Shown piece by piece: positions 1 through 6,069 of a stretch of DNA of 7,000 nucleotides. Below the pieces are notes generated by a model that worked only from the letters and a program-made list of their open reading frames with translations, searched no databases and had not been told where the DNA came from. The DNA comes from an uncultured Comamonadaceae bacterium (GTDB lineage: Bacteria > Pseudomonadota > Gammaproteobacteria > Burkholderiales > Burkholderiaceae_C), in NCBI GenBank assembly GCA_937871735.1, contig CALMOI010000256.1:1-7000 (forward strand). The letters are read 5' to 3'. Made by a program: the position numbers and the translations under genes. How positions within the stretch are numbered: the first letter of the stretch is position 1; every line of letters starts with the position of its first letter.

Positions 1-1
1 G

Positions 2-613
2 ATGCAAATTGGCCGCTCCAGCGTGCGTGCCACCCACACCGGCAACCAACTGCTGGTGCTGGCGCGGGCTGAGTCGGGCAGCATGGTGCTCAGTCACTTG
101 CCCTGCGACATGGCGCAATTGACGATGGAAGTGGTGCAAGACTCGGTGCCGCGTGCCCTGGAAAAACGCATCGACTTGGGCTACGACGGGGCCATGCCCG
201 GCATGGCGGGAGTGATGATCAACGGCAATCCCACGCTGCTCAAAGAGATGGTGCGCAACTTGGTGGACAACGCGATTCACTACACCCCGTCCACCGAGGC
301 GCGGCCCGGCGTGGTCACCGCCCGGCTGTTGACCGATCCCTTCGGCCAAGTGCTGGTGCTGCAAGTCGAAGACAGCGGCCCCGGCATTCCCGAGGCTGAG
401 CGCGAACTGGTGTTCCAGCCCTTTTACCGCGTGCTGGGCACCAACGTGGATGGCTCGGGGCTGGGGCTGCCCATCGTGCGGGAAATTGCCCAGCAGCACG
501 GCGCGGCGGTCACGATTGAAGATGCCCAACCGGGTCTGCGCCCGCCGGGAACCTGCTTTAACGTGCGCTTCGTGCTGGATCGCCGCAGCCAGAGCAGCCA
601 CGAGCCGCGTTGA
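2..613 (+). CDS. Sensor histidine kinase, C-terminal part (5' end outside window)
   Basis: This is the C-terminal catalytic half of a membrane-type two-component sensor kinase, which would autophosphorylate a histidine and pass the phosphate to a response regulator. The visible 203 residues begin inside the second helix of the dimerisation domain (an NQLLVLARAES-like segment near residues 15-25); the phospho-accepting His, the sensor domain and the membrane segments lie upstream. The HATPase_c domain is complete: N box NLVDNAIHYTP at about 86-96, G1 box EDSGPGIP at 123-130, F box FQPFYR at 138-143 and G2 box GSGLGL at 151-156. The open frame continues to the left edge, so the ATG at position 2 is most likely an internal Met. 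The style resembles TctE/QseC-type kinases of Burkholderiales, but the ligand cannot be told from this part. The partner regulator is probably upstream. The gene ends in TGA directly against the stop of the convergent GST gene. Confidence 0.93.
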   Translation: MQIGRSSVRATHTGNQLLVLARAESGSMVLSHLPCDMAQLTMEVVQDSVPRALEKRIDLGYDGAMPGMAGVMINGNPTLLKEMVRNLVDNAIHYTPSTEARPGVVTARLLTDPFGQVLVLQVEDSGPGIPEAERELVFQPFYRVLGTNVDGSGLGLPIVREIAQQHGAAVTIEDAQPGLRPPGTCFNVRFVLDRRSQSSHEPR

Positions 614-1273
614 TCAGCCCGCTTTGTACAGGTTGAGCTGCAAGCGCTCGCGTTCAATCACGCGGGCCACGCCGGGTTGGGTGGCCACGCGCTGCACAAA
701 GGCCCACAGCGCCGGGTAGTCCTCCGGGTTAATCCCCGCCAAGCTGCCCCAGCGCGTCAGCGTCAGCGTGTAGGCATCGAGCGGGCCGAACTTGTCGCCG
801 CCCAGCCAAGGCTGGCCTGCTGCTTCAGCGCGCTGCACGAGGGCTTGCAACTCGCCCATCAAACCCCGGTACAGCTCGGTGCTGTGGCTGCGCAAATCAC
901 CATGCACAGCGGTGTTGTTGGTGAACTTTTGCGGCATGAAGATGTGCGTGAAAGTCGGATGCACGGTGTTGTTCATCCACGCCAGCGTTTCCATGACCTT
1001 GGCGCGTGCCAGCGGCTCGCGGGGCAGGTAGCCCATCTCGGGGAACAGGTCGTTCAGGTAGCCGATGATGGCCAAAATCTGTGTCACCACTTGCCCGTCG
1101 TGCACCAGCACTGGCACTTGGCCGCGTGGGTTGATGGCTTTGTACTCGGCGCTTTGCTGCTCGCCTTTGTGCAGCTTGACCATCGTGGGTTCAAACGCGG
1201 TGCCGGTGGTTTCCAGCAGCACGTGCGGAATGAAGGAACACGCGCCGGGCGCGTAATAAAGCTGAAGTGACAT
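614..1273 (-). CDS. Glutathione S-transferase family protein, beta-class-like
   Basis: A 219-residue cytosolic glutathione S-transferase, the usual length of the family. The N-terminal thioredoxin-like domain (about 1-80) opens with LQLYYAPGACS; Cys12 matches the Cys10 of bacterial beta-class enzymes. NPRGQVPVL at 48-56 carries the cis-proline loop. The all-helical C-terminal domain includes His105, at the place of His106 in the E. coli enzyme, and an LDAYTLTLTRW segment near 165-175 that matches the family's conserved DAY motif. The start at 1273 is chosen because an AGGAG sits 10 bases upstream and the protein then begins at the usual place; a longer frame to 1321 would add 16 atypical residues and run through the inverted repeat. 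One oddity is that the glutathione-contacting pair, usually Glu-Ser/Gly after Thr, reads T64-Q65-I66. The substrate is unknown; detoxification or redox roles are typical. It may be transcribed from its own promoter in the 1274-1348 gap. Confidence 0.92.
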   Translation of the reverse strand: MSLQLYYAPGACSFIPHVLLETTGTAFEPTMVKLHKGEQQSAEYKAINPRGQVPVLVHDGQVVTQILAIIGYLNDLFPEMGYLPREPLARAKVMETLAWMNNTVHPTFTHIFMPQKFTNNTAVHGDLRSHSTELYRGLMGELQALVQRAEAAGQPWLGGDKFGPLDAYTLTLTRWGSLAGINPEDYPALWAFVQRVATQPGVARVIERERLQLNLYKAG

Positions 1274-1283
1274 GGAACGCAGT

Positions 1284-1288
1284 CTCCT
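1284..1288 (-). promoter_or_regulatory. Shine-Dalgarno site of the GST gene
   Basis: On the minus strand this reads AGGAG, with 10 bases between it and the ATG at 1273. It decides the GST start in favour of 1273 over the upstream in-frame ATG at 1321, which would place this site inside the coding region. Confidence 0.75.
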
Positions 1289-1299
1289 GAGATCAGAGT

Positions 1300-1327
1300 T
1301 GAAACATGCAAAATTATGCATGTTTCA
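1300..1327 (-). promoter_or_regulatory. Perfect 11-bp inverted repeat, probable operator/promoter of the GST gene
   Basis: The arms TGAAACATGCA (1300-1310) and TGCATGTTTCA (1317-1327) are exact reverse complements around a 6-base AT spacer. The element lies in the 75-bp gap between birA and the GST start, 26 bases before the GST ATG. On the minus strand a CATAAT hexamer (1313-1318) in the middle could be a -10 box; the matching -35 (around 1336-1341) is poor. There is no T-run on either side, so it is a weak candidate for an intrinsic terminator of birA. The most likely reading is a dimeric-regulator binding site overlapping the GST promoter. The regulator is unknown. Confidence 0.55.
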
Positions 1328-1348
1328 CTGCGATGGTGGCTTTTTACT

Positions 1349-2119
1349 TCAGGTTGATGCAGCCGGGCGTACGCTGACTTCGGCGCTGTTCACACTGTGC
1401 ATGCCGCTGGCGGTCAGCACCCGCAGCGCGCCGCTCTCGTCCACGCCGTGGGCGGTGCCGTGCTGGCCGTCGCTCAGGGTGACGGGCGCGTCGCGCAGCA
1501 GGTCGCGGGCGTTGAAGCGCGCTTCAAACGGCGAAAAGCCGTACACCTCGAAGGCTTGCAGTGTCTGCACCAGCGGCTGCACCACGCGCAGCAAGGCGGC
1601 GGGCGCGTCGATGCCCGGCAGCAGCGTTTGCAGGCCCACGGGCGGGGTGTTCAGGCCGTCCACATCGTGCGGCGGGGTGATGTTGATGCCAAAGCCAATC
1701 ACCACATGGCGCTCTGTGCCGCAGACGGCGGTTTCAATCAAGATGCCCGCCAGCTTGCGGCCTTGCCACCACAGGTCATTCGGCCATTTGAGCTGGATTT
1801 CGGGATGCAAGCTCTCGGCCAAGCTCACGCCGACCGCCAGCGACAAGCCCGACCAATCACGCGGAGCCAGCGGCAGCGCCAGCGAGCACATCAGGCACTC
1901 GCCGGGCGCGCCGCGCCAGGCGCGGCCCAAACGTCCGCGTCCGGCGGTTTGCGTCTCAGCCACCAGCAGCGTCGGTTCGGTTTGACCGGCACGGGCGCGG
2001 CGCATCAACTCGCTGTTGGTGGAGTCCACCTGCGGCAAGATTTCAATCGTGAAGCCGGGCAGCGCGGGCACCACGGCTTCCCAAATGGCCTCAGTGGGCC
2101 AGCGGATGGGGTTGGACAT
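1349..2119 (-). CDS. birA: Biotin--[acetyl-CoA-carboxylase] ligase (monofunctional BirA)
   Basis: This cytosolic enzyme makes biotinyl-5'-AMP from biotin and ATP and attaches biotin to a specific lysine of the carboxyl carrier protein of acetyl-CoA carboxylase and related enzymes. The 256 residues hold the whole catalytic core: DSTN at 32-35, the biotin/AMP loop GRGRLGR at 60-66, KWPND at 111-115, KLAGIL with the expected catalytic Lys at 122-127, and GFGIN at 142-146, followed by a small SH3-like C-terminal domain. There is no N-terminal winged helix, so unlike E. coli BirA it should not repress biotin genes. ATG at 2119 is preferred; a TTG one codon upstream is possible. No clear Shine-Dalgarno is seen. 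Only 19 bases separate it from the upstream SET gene, which suggests one transcript and perhaps translational coupling. coaX, a frequent birA neighbour in betaproteobacteria, is not next to it here. Confidence 0.95.
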   Translation of the reverse strand: MSNPIRWPTEAIWEAVVPALPGFTIEILPQVDSTNSELMRRARAGQTEPTLLVAETQTAGRGRLGRAWRGAPGECLMCSLALPLAPRDWSGLSLAVGVSLAESLHPEIQLKWPNDLWWQGRKLAGILIETAVCGTERHVVIGFGINITPPHDVDGLNTPPVGLQTLLPGIDAPAALLRVVQPLVQTLQAFEVYGFSPFEARFNARDLLRDAPVTLSDGQHGTAHGVDESGALRVLTASGMHSVNSAEVSVRPAAST

Positions 2120-2138
2120 CAATGAAGAGAGCGGGTGC

Positions 2139-2642
2139 TCAGCGTTGTGTGGGAGTTTTGGGCGCGCCCGTGCGGCGCTTGGGCGCGAGCATGGTGCCGG
2201 TGCAGTTTGCCGCGCCGCAGTGGCAGGCGTATTCGGCCTTGAGCTTGGCGGTGTAACGCTCTTCCACCATCAAGCCGTAGTCGTAGCTCAGCTCTTGGCC
2301 GGCGGCAATATCGCGCAGCGCCACAATAAAAATGCGGCCATTGCGCTCTTCGGCCTCACAGTTGGGGTCGCAGCTGTGGTTGATCCAGCGCGAGGAGTTG
2401 CCGCCAAAGTTGGCATCAATCACCCGGTCGCCGTCGATGTGGAAGTAAAACGTGTGGTTGGGCTGATCCGGGTCGTGCGGATGGCGCTCTTGGGCTTCGT
2501 CCCACGAAATGATCTCGCCCACGTACTCGATCAGCGTCTCACCGGCTGACAAATCGCACAGCGCGAACACGCCCTTGCCGTGAACACCCGAGCGCCGGGT
2601 TTGAAGGCGGCGCGCCGGGCGCGTGGTGGGCGGTGTGAGCAC
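2139..2642 (-). CDS. SET domain-containing protein-lysine N-methyltransferase
   Basis: A small (167-residue) bacterial SET protein that should transfer methyl groups from S-adenosylmethionine to lysines of a protein substrate. Visible elements in order are: RRSGVHGKGVFAL at 16-28 (SAM-binding start of SET), GETLIEYVGEII at 34-45, FYFHIDGDRVIDA at 65-77, the pseudoknot motif NHSCDPN at 88-94, ELSYDY at 117-122 with the catalytic-type Tyr122, and a post-SET cluster C140-x-C142-x4-C147, which with Cys91 can bind zinc. A basic tail rich in Arg, Lys and Pro follows (153-167). The start is uncertain: GTG 2642 is preferred because it begins just before the conserved region; TTG 2666 (175 residues) is an alternative, and ATG 2732 would overlap topB and the proposed promoter. 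No start has a good Shine-Dalgarno. It is divergent from topB and upstream of birA. The substrate is unknown. Confidence is high for the family and lower for the start. Confidence 0.9.
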   Translation of the reverse strand: MLTPPTTRPARRLQTRRSGVHGKGVFALCDLSAGETLIEYVGEIISWDEAQERHPHDPDQPNHTFYFHIDGDRVIDANFGGNSSRWINHSCDPNCEAEERNGRIFIVALRDIAAGQELSYDYGLMVEERYTAKLKAEYACHCGAANCTGTMLAPKRRTGAPKTPTQR

Positions 2643-2704
2643 GGTTTGAAAATTTGGTATGGTCAATTCGTATGCGAGCGCGTGGGCGCGCGCGAGAAAC
2701 CGGG

Positions 2705-2732
2705 ATTGTAGATAAATGAAAACATTGGTCAT
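2705..2732 (-). promoter_or_regulatory. Candidate promoter for the SET-birA operon
   Basis: On the minus strand TACAAT (2705-2710) matches five of six -10 bases, and ATGACC (2727-2732) matches four of six -35 bases, with a 16-base spacer. Transcription would start near 2698, giving a leader of about 56 bases to the GTG at 2642. The -35 lies inside the first codons of topB, so the two divergent genes share this short region. This is judged by eye. Confidence 0.35.
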
Positions 2733-5676
2733 CGCAGAAAAACCGTCGGTTGCGCAGGACATCGTCCGCGCCCTGACGCAGGTGTCGGACAAGTTCGAGA
2801 AACACGACGATCACTTTGAAAACGAGCAGTACATCATCACCAGCGCCGTGGGGCATTTGTTGGAGATTCAAGCCCCGGAAGCCTATGACGTGAAGCGCGG
2901 CAAGTGGAGCTTTGCCCATCTGCCGGTGATTCCGCCGCACTTTGATTTGAAGCCGGTGGACAAAACCAAATCGCGCCTGACCGCCGTGGTCAAGCTCGCC
3001 AAGCGCAAAGACGTGACGGCCCTTATCAACGCCTGCGATGCGGGCCGCGAAGGCGAGCTGATCTTCCGCTTGATTGAGCAATACGCAGGCGGAGCCAAGC
3101 CCCTGGGCAAGCCGGTCGAGCGGCTGTGGTTGCAGTCCATGACGCCGCAAGCCATTCGCGACGGCTTCAAGAACCTGCGTAGCGACGCGCAAATGCGTGG
3201 CTTGGCCGACGCCGCCCGCAGCCGCTCCGAAGCCGACTGGCTGGTCGGCATCAACGGCACCCGCGCCATGACGGCGTTCAACTCGCGTGACGGCGGCTTC
3301 TTTTTGACCACCGTGGGCCGGGTGCAAACTCCGACGCTGGCCGTGGTGGTGGAGCGCGAAGAAAAAATCCGCAAGTTCGTCAGCCGCGACTACTGGGAAA
3401 TCCACGCCAGCTTTGCCGCCGACGCGGGTCACTACCCGGCCAAATGGTTTGACCCGCAGTTCAAAAAGACCGAAGGCGACCCCGAGCAGCGCGCCGACCG
3501 CCTGTGGAACGCCGCTGCCGCCCAGGCGATTGCCGACGCCGTGCGCGGCCAACCCGCCACCGTCAGCGAAGAAAGCAAGCCCAGCACCCAAGCCTCGCCT
3601 CTGCTGTTTGACCTGACCAGCTTGCAGCGCGAGGCCAACGGCAAATTCGGCTTCTCGGCCAAGACCACGCTCGCTATCGCCCAAAGCCTATACGAAAAGC
3701 ACAAGGCGCTGACCTACCCGCGTACCGACTCGCGCAACCTGCCCGAAGACTACCTGCCCGTGGTGCAGCAAACCTTTGCCATGCTGGCCGCCAGCGGCAT
3801 CAAGCACTTGGCCCCCCACGCGCAAACCGCGCTGAACCAGGGCTACATCAAGCCGACCAAGCGCGTGTTTGACAACAGCAAGGTCAGCGACCACTTTGCC
3901 ATCATCCCCACGCTGCAAGCGCCCAGCGGCCTGAGCGAAACCGAGCAAAAGCTGTACGACTTGGTGGTGCGCCGCTTCATGGCGGTGTTCTTTCCCAGCG
4001 CCGAATACCAAATCACCACCCGCATCACCACGGTGGCGCTGCCCGCCGCCCGCCACCAGTTCAAGAGCGAAGGCAAAGTGCTGGTCAAGCCGGGCTGGCT
4101 GGCGATCTACGGCAAAGAAGCCGCCGACGAAGTGGCCGACGCCAAAGACGGCGACAAGGGCCAGAACTTGGTGCCCGTGCGCCCCGGCGAAACCGTGCGC
4201 ACCGACACGGTCGAGCCCAAACCCCTGAAAACCCGCCCCCCGGCGCGCTACTCCGAGGCCACGCTGCTGGGCGCAATGGAAGGCGCAGGCAAGCTGGTCG
4301 ATGACGACGAGCTGCGCGAAGCCATGCAAGAAAAAGGCTTGGGCACGCCCGCCACCCGCGCCTCCATCATCGAAGGGCTGATTACCGAAAAGTACCTGTT
4401 GCGCGAAGGCCGCGAGATGATCGCCACCGCCAAAGCCGTGCAACTGATGACCTTGCTGCGCGGCCTAGGCGTGGAAGAACTCTCGCGCCCCGAGCTGACC
4501 GGCGACTGGGAATACAAGCTGGCGCAGATGGAGCAAGGCAAGCTCAGCCGCGATGCCTTCATGCGCGACATTGCCGCCATGACCGAGCGCATCGTCAAAA
4601 AAGCCAAGGAATACGACCGCGACACCGTGCCCGGCGACTACGCTACGCTGACCGCGCCTTGTCCGAACTGCGGCGGCGTGGTGCGCGAAAACTACCGCCG
4701 CTACGCCTGCGTGGGCGCAGGCGGTCAGGCCGAAGGCACGGGCTGCGGCTTCTCGTTCGGCAAAACCCCGGCGGGCCGCACCTTTGAAACCGCCGAAGTC
4801 GAGCAATTCTTGCGCGACAAAAAAATCGGCCCGCTGGACGGCTTCCGCTCCAAGGCCGGTTGGCCCTTTACCGCCGAAATGGTGCTCAAGTACAACGATG
4901 AAGAGCACAACTGGAAGCTGGAATTTGACTTTGGCGACGACAAAAACGCCGAAGAAAGCGGCGAGCTGATCGACTTCAGCGCCAGCGAATCCTTGGGCGC
5001 TTGCCCCAAGTGCGGCGCGCCGGTGCATGAGCACGGCAGCAACTACGTCTGCGAAAAAGCCGTGCCCACCACCGGGCAAGTCACGCCGAGCTGCGACTTC
5101 AAGAGCGGCACCATCATCTTGCAGCAGCCGGTGGAACACGCCCAAATGCGCAAGCTGCTGAGCACCGGCAAAACCGACTTGCTCGACAAGTTCGTGTCGA
5201 TGCGCACCCGTCGCGCCTTCAAAGCCTTCTTGGTGTGGGACAAAGAAGCCAACAAGGTGAACTTTGAATTTGCGCCCAGCAAGTTCCCGCCGCGCACCCC
5301 GGCAGCCGGGGCAGCGGGCGCGGCAGCGGCTGGCGCTGCGGCCAAGGCTCCGGCGAAAACCGCTGCGGCTAAGACCCCGAAATCTGCCACGAAATCTGCG
5401 GCCAAAGCCGCCACCAAATCAGCCGCCGCGCCTAAAAAACGTGCAGCAGGCGCGGGTCAGCAACCCAGCGCGGCGTTGGCAGCGGTGATCGGCACAGAGT
5501 CGGTGAGCCGCCCGGAAGTGATCAAAAAGCTGTGGGAGTACATCAAAGCCCACGGCCTGCAAGACGCGAAGGACAAGCGCATCTTGGTGGCCGATGCCAA
5601 GTTGCTGCCCATTTTCGGCAAGCCGCAGATCAACATGTTTGAGCTGGCTGGCGTGGTGGGTGCGCACTTGGGGTGA
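2716..5676 (+). CDS. topB: DNA topoisomerase III with C-terminal H1-like linker and SWIB domain
   Basis: A type IA topoisomerase that cuts and passes single DNA strands and acts in decatenation and recombination intermediate resolution. The start gives the canonical KTLVIAEKPSVAQDI. The Toprim domain has Glu8 and the DAGREGE variant motif at 108-114. The active-site motif LTYPRTDS puts the catalytic tyrosine at Tyr334. Two tandem C-terminal units follow: a four-Cys zinc ribbon (C649, C652, C665, C677) with a Toprim C-terminal repeat (about 686-745), then a second ribbon (C763, C766, C779, C793) with another repeat (about 795-856). Residues 862-915 form an Ala/Lys/Pro-rich linker with nine lysines, and 917-986 a SWIB/MDM2-like domain (RPEVIKKLWEYIKAHGLQD ... 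LLPIFGK ... MFEL). At 986 residues it is far longer than E. coli TopB (about 650). No strong Shine-Dalgarno is seen. The gene is divergent from the SET gene; no terminator is visible before the toxin-antitoxin pair. Confidence 0.96.
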   Translation: MKTLVIAEKPSVAQDIVRALTQVSDKFEKHDDHFENEQYIITSAVGHLLEIQAPEAYDVKRGKWSFAHLPVIPPHFDLKPVDKTKSRLTAVVKLAKRKDVTALINACDAGREGELIFRLIEQYAGGAKPLGKPVERLWLQSMTPQAIRDGFKNLRSDAQMRGLADAARSRSEADWLVGINGTRAMTAFNSRDGGFFLTTVGRVQTPTLAVVVEREEKIRKFVSRDYWEIHASFAADAGHYPAKWFDPQFKKTEGDPEQRADRLWNAAAAQAIADAVRGQPATVSEESKPSTQASPLLFDLTSLQREANGKFGFSAKTTLAIAQSLYEKHKALTYPRTDSRNLPEDYLPVVQQTFAMLAASGIKHLAPHAQTALNQGYIKPTKRVFDNSKVSDHFAIIPTLQAPSGLSETEQKLYDLVVRRFMAVFFPSAEYQITTRITTVALPAARHQFKSEGKVLVKPGWLAIYGKEAADEVADAKDGDKGQNLVPVRPGETVRTDTVEPKPLKTRPPARYSEATLLGAMEGAGKLVDDDELREAMQEKGLGTPATRASIIEGLITEKYLLREGREMIATAKAVQLMTLLRGLGVEELSRPELTGDWEYKLAQMEQGKLSRDAFMRDIAAMTERIVKKAKEYDRDTVPGDYATLTAPCPNCGGVVRENYRRYACVGAGGQAEGTGCGFSFGKTPAGRTFETAEVEQFLRDKKIGPLDGFRSKAGWPFTAEMVLKYNDEEHNWKLEFDFGDDKNAEESGELIDFSASESLGACPKCGAPVHEHGSNYVCEKAVPTTGQVTPSCDFKSGTIILQQPVEHAQMRKLLSTGKTDLLDKFVSMRTRRAFKAFLVWDKEANKVNFEFAPSKFPPRTPAAGAAGAAAAGAAAKAPAKTAAAKTPKSATKSAAKAATKSAAAPKKRAAGAGQQPSAALAAVIGTESVSRPEVIKKLWEYIKAHGLQDAKDKRILVADAKLLPIFGKPQINMFELAGVVGAHLG
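5299..5460 (+). repeat. Low-complexity Ala/Lys/Pro-coding tract in topB (histone H1-like linker)
   Basis: This stretch encodes residues 862-915 of topB. It is built almost only from Ala, Lys, Thr, Ser, Pro and Gly. Lysines at 877, 881, 886, 889, 893, 897, 901, 907 and 908 fall mostly 3-5 residues apart, as in short AAK/ATKS-type units seen in bacterial H1-like and AlgP-like proteins. Repetitive coding DNA like this tends to vary in length between strains. Confidence 0.8.
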
Positions 5677-5708
5677 GGCCGGGCGGGAGATCGGGTGAGT
5701 CTCTTTGG

Positions 5709-5730
5709 ATATTAACAAATATGTTAATAT
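5709..5730 (+). promoter_or_regulatory. AT-rich palindromic operator/promoter of the toxin-antitoxin pair
   Basis: The arms ATATTAACA (5709-5717) and TGTTAATAT (5722-5730) are perfect reverse complements around a 4-base AATA loop. This AT-only island in a GC-rich region ends 6 bases before the toxin ATG and overlaps any plausible -10 (for example TATGTT at 5720-5725 or TAATAT at 5725-5730); no good -35 is seen, TTGGAT at 5705-5710 being the nearest. In HigBA-type modules the antitoxin dimer binds such a palindrome and represses the operon, so this is the expected autoregulation site. Confidence 0.7.
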
Positions 5731-5736
5731 TTCAGG

Positions 5737-6069
5737 ATGGATTACGCGATCATCTACTACAGCGAGGCTGTGCAGGAGGCGATCCTGTCTTTGCCCGATA
5801 CCTTGGCCGCACGCTACATCGTGCTGACGCGCCGCATGGTGGCGTTGGGGCCTAATTTGGGTGATCCGCACACCAAGGCCTTTGGCGAGGGCTTGTTCGA
5901 GTTACGGTTGAAAGGGGCAGAAGGCATCGCGCGGGTGTTCTTTTGCACCTTGGTGGGCAAACGCATCGTGATGCTGCACAGCTTTGTCAAAAAATCAGCC
6001 CGAACCCCGGTGCGTGAGCGTGAACTGGCCGAAACCCGCATGAAGGAGATCAAACATGCACACCCATGA
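5737..6069 (+). CDS. RelE/ParE-family toxin, HigB/Gp49-like
   Basis: A 110-residue toxin of the RelE/HigB superfamily, Gp49-like branch. Members are usually ribosome-dependent mRNA endonucleases that stop translation until neutralised by the partner antitoxin. The diagnostic block lies at about 51-91: EGLFELRLKG, then IARVFF with Arg66, then RIVMLHSFVKKSARTP, which carries the conserved His81, Phe83, Lys85-Lys86 and Thr90-Pro91. The start is the only usable ATG, since an in-frame stop lies four codons upstream (TAA at 5725). AGG touches the start codon directly, so there is no correctly spaced Shine-Dalgarno and translation is probably weak, or leaderless if transcription begins at or very near the ATG. 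The toxin-first order and 14-base overlap with the antitoxin gene are typical of HigBA. Function is assigned from family only. Confidence 0.9.
   Translation: MDYAIIYYSEAVQEAILSLPDTLAARYIVLTRRMVALGPNLGDPHTKAFGEGLFELRLKGAEGIARVFFCTLVGKRIVMLHSFVKKSARTPVRERELAETRMKEIKHAHP
6043..6049 (+). promoter_or_regulatory. Strong Shine-Dalgarno of the antitoxin gene
   Basis: AAGGAGA lies inside the toxin coding end, with 7 bases between its GGAG core and the antitoxin ATG at 6056. It contrasts with the toxin, which lacks a spaced ribosome site, and should favour antitoxin synthesis from the shared mRNA. Confidence 0.75.

Noticed and set aside
677..1270. 197-residue plus-strand frame opposite the GST gene
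   Set aside because: The minus strand gives a full GST with a Shine-Dalgarno. The plus frame resembles no protein family.
1274..1321. 16-residue N-terminal extension of the GST
   Set aside because: It would place the inverted repeat and the Shine-Dalgarno inside the coding region, and beta-class enzymes begin directly with the first beta strand.
1397..2125. 242-residue plus-strand frame opposite birA
   Set aside because: The minus strand encodes all BirA motifs in order. The plus frame is His/Arg/Gln-rich with no domain.
2674..2697. Alternating GC-rich stretch as a possible Z-DNA element upstream of topB
   Set aside because: The strict CG alternation is only about nine bases, which is common in DNA of this composition.
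2643..2792. N-terminal extension of the SET protein to 2792
   Set aside because: It would run into topB on the opposite strand and through a likely promoter, and the extra residues show no conserved SET character.
2539..3684. 381-residue open frame on the minus strand opposite the start of topB
   Set aside because: Its product is a Gly/Ala/His/Arg-rich sequence with no recognisable domain, and the plus strand here encodes the highly conserved catalytic core of topB. It also overlaps the SET gene in another frame. It is a GC-rich antisense shadow.
3688..5145. Long minus-strand frames (251 and 226 residues) inside topB
   Set aside because: Their composition (Gly, Ala, His, Phe runs) is the reverse-frame image of topB codons and no family motif is seen.
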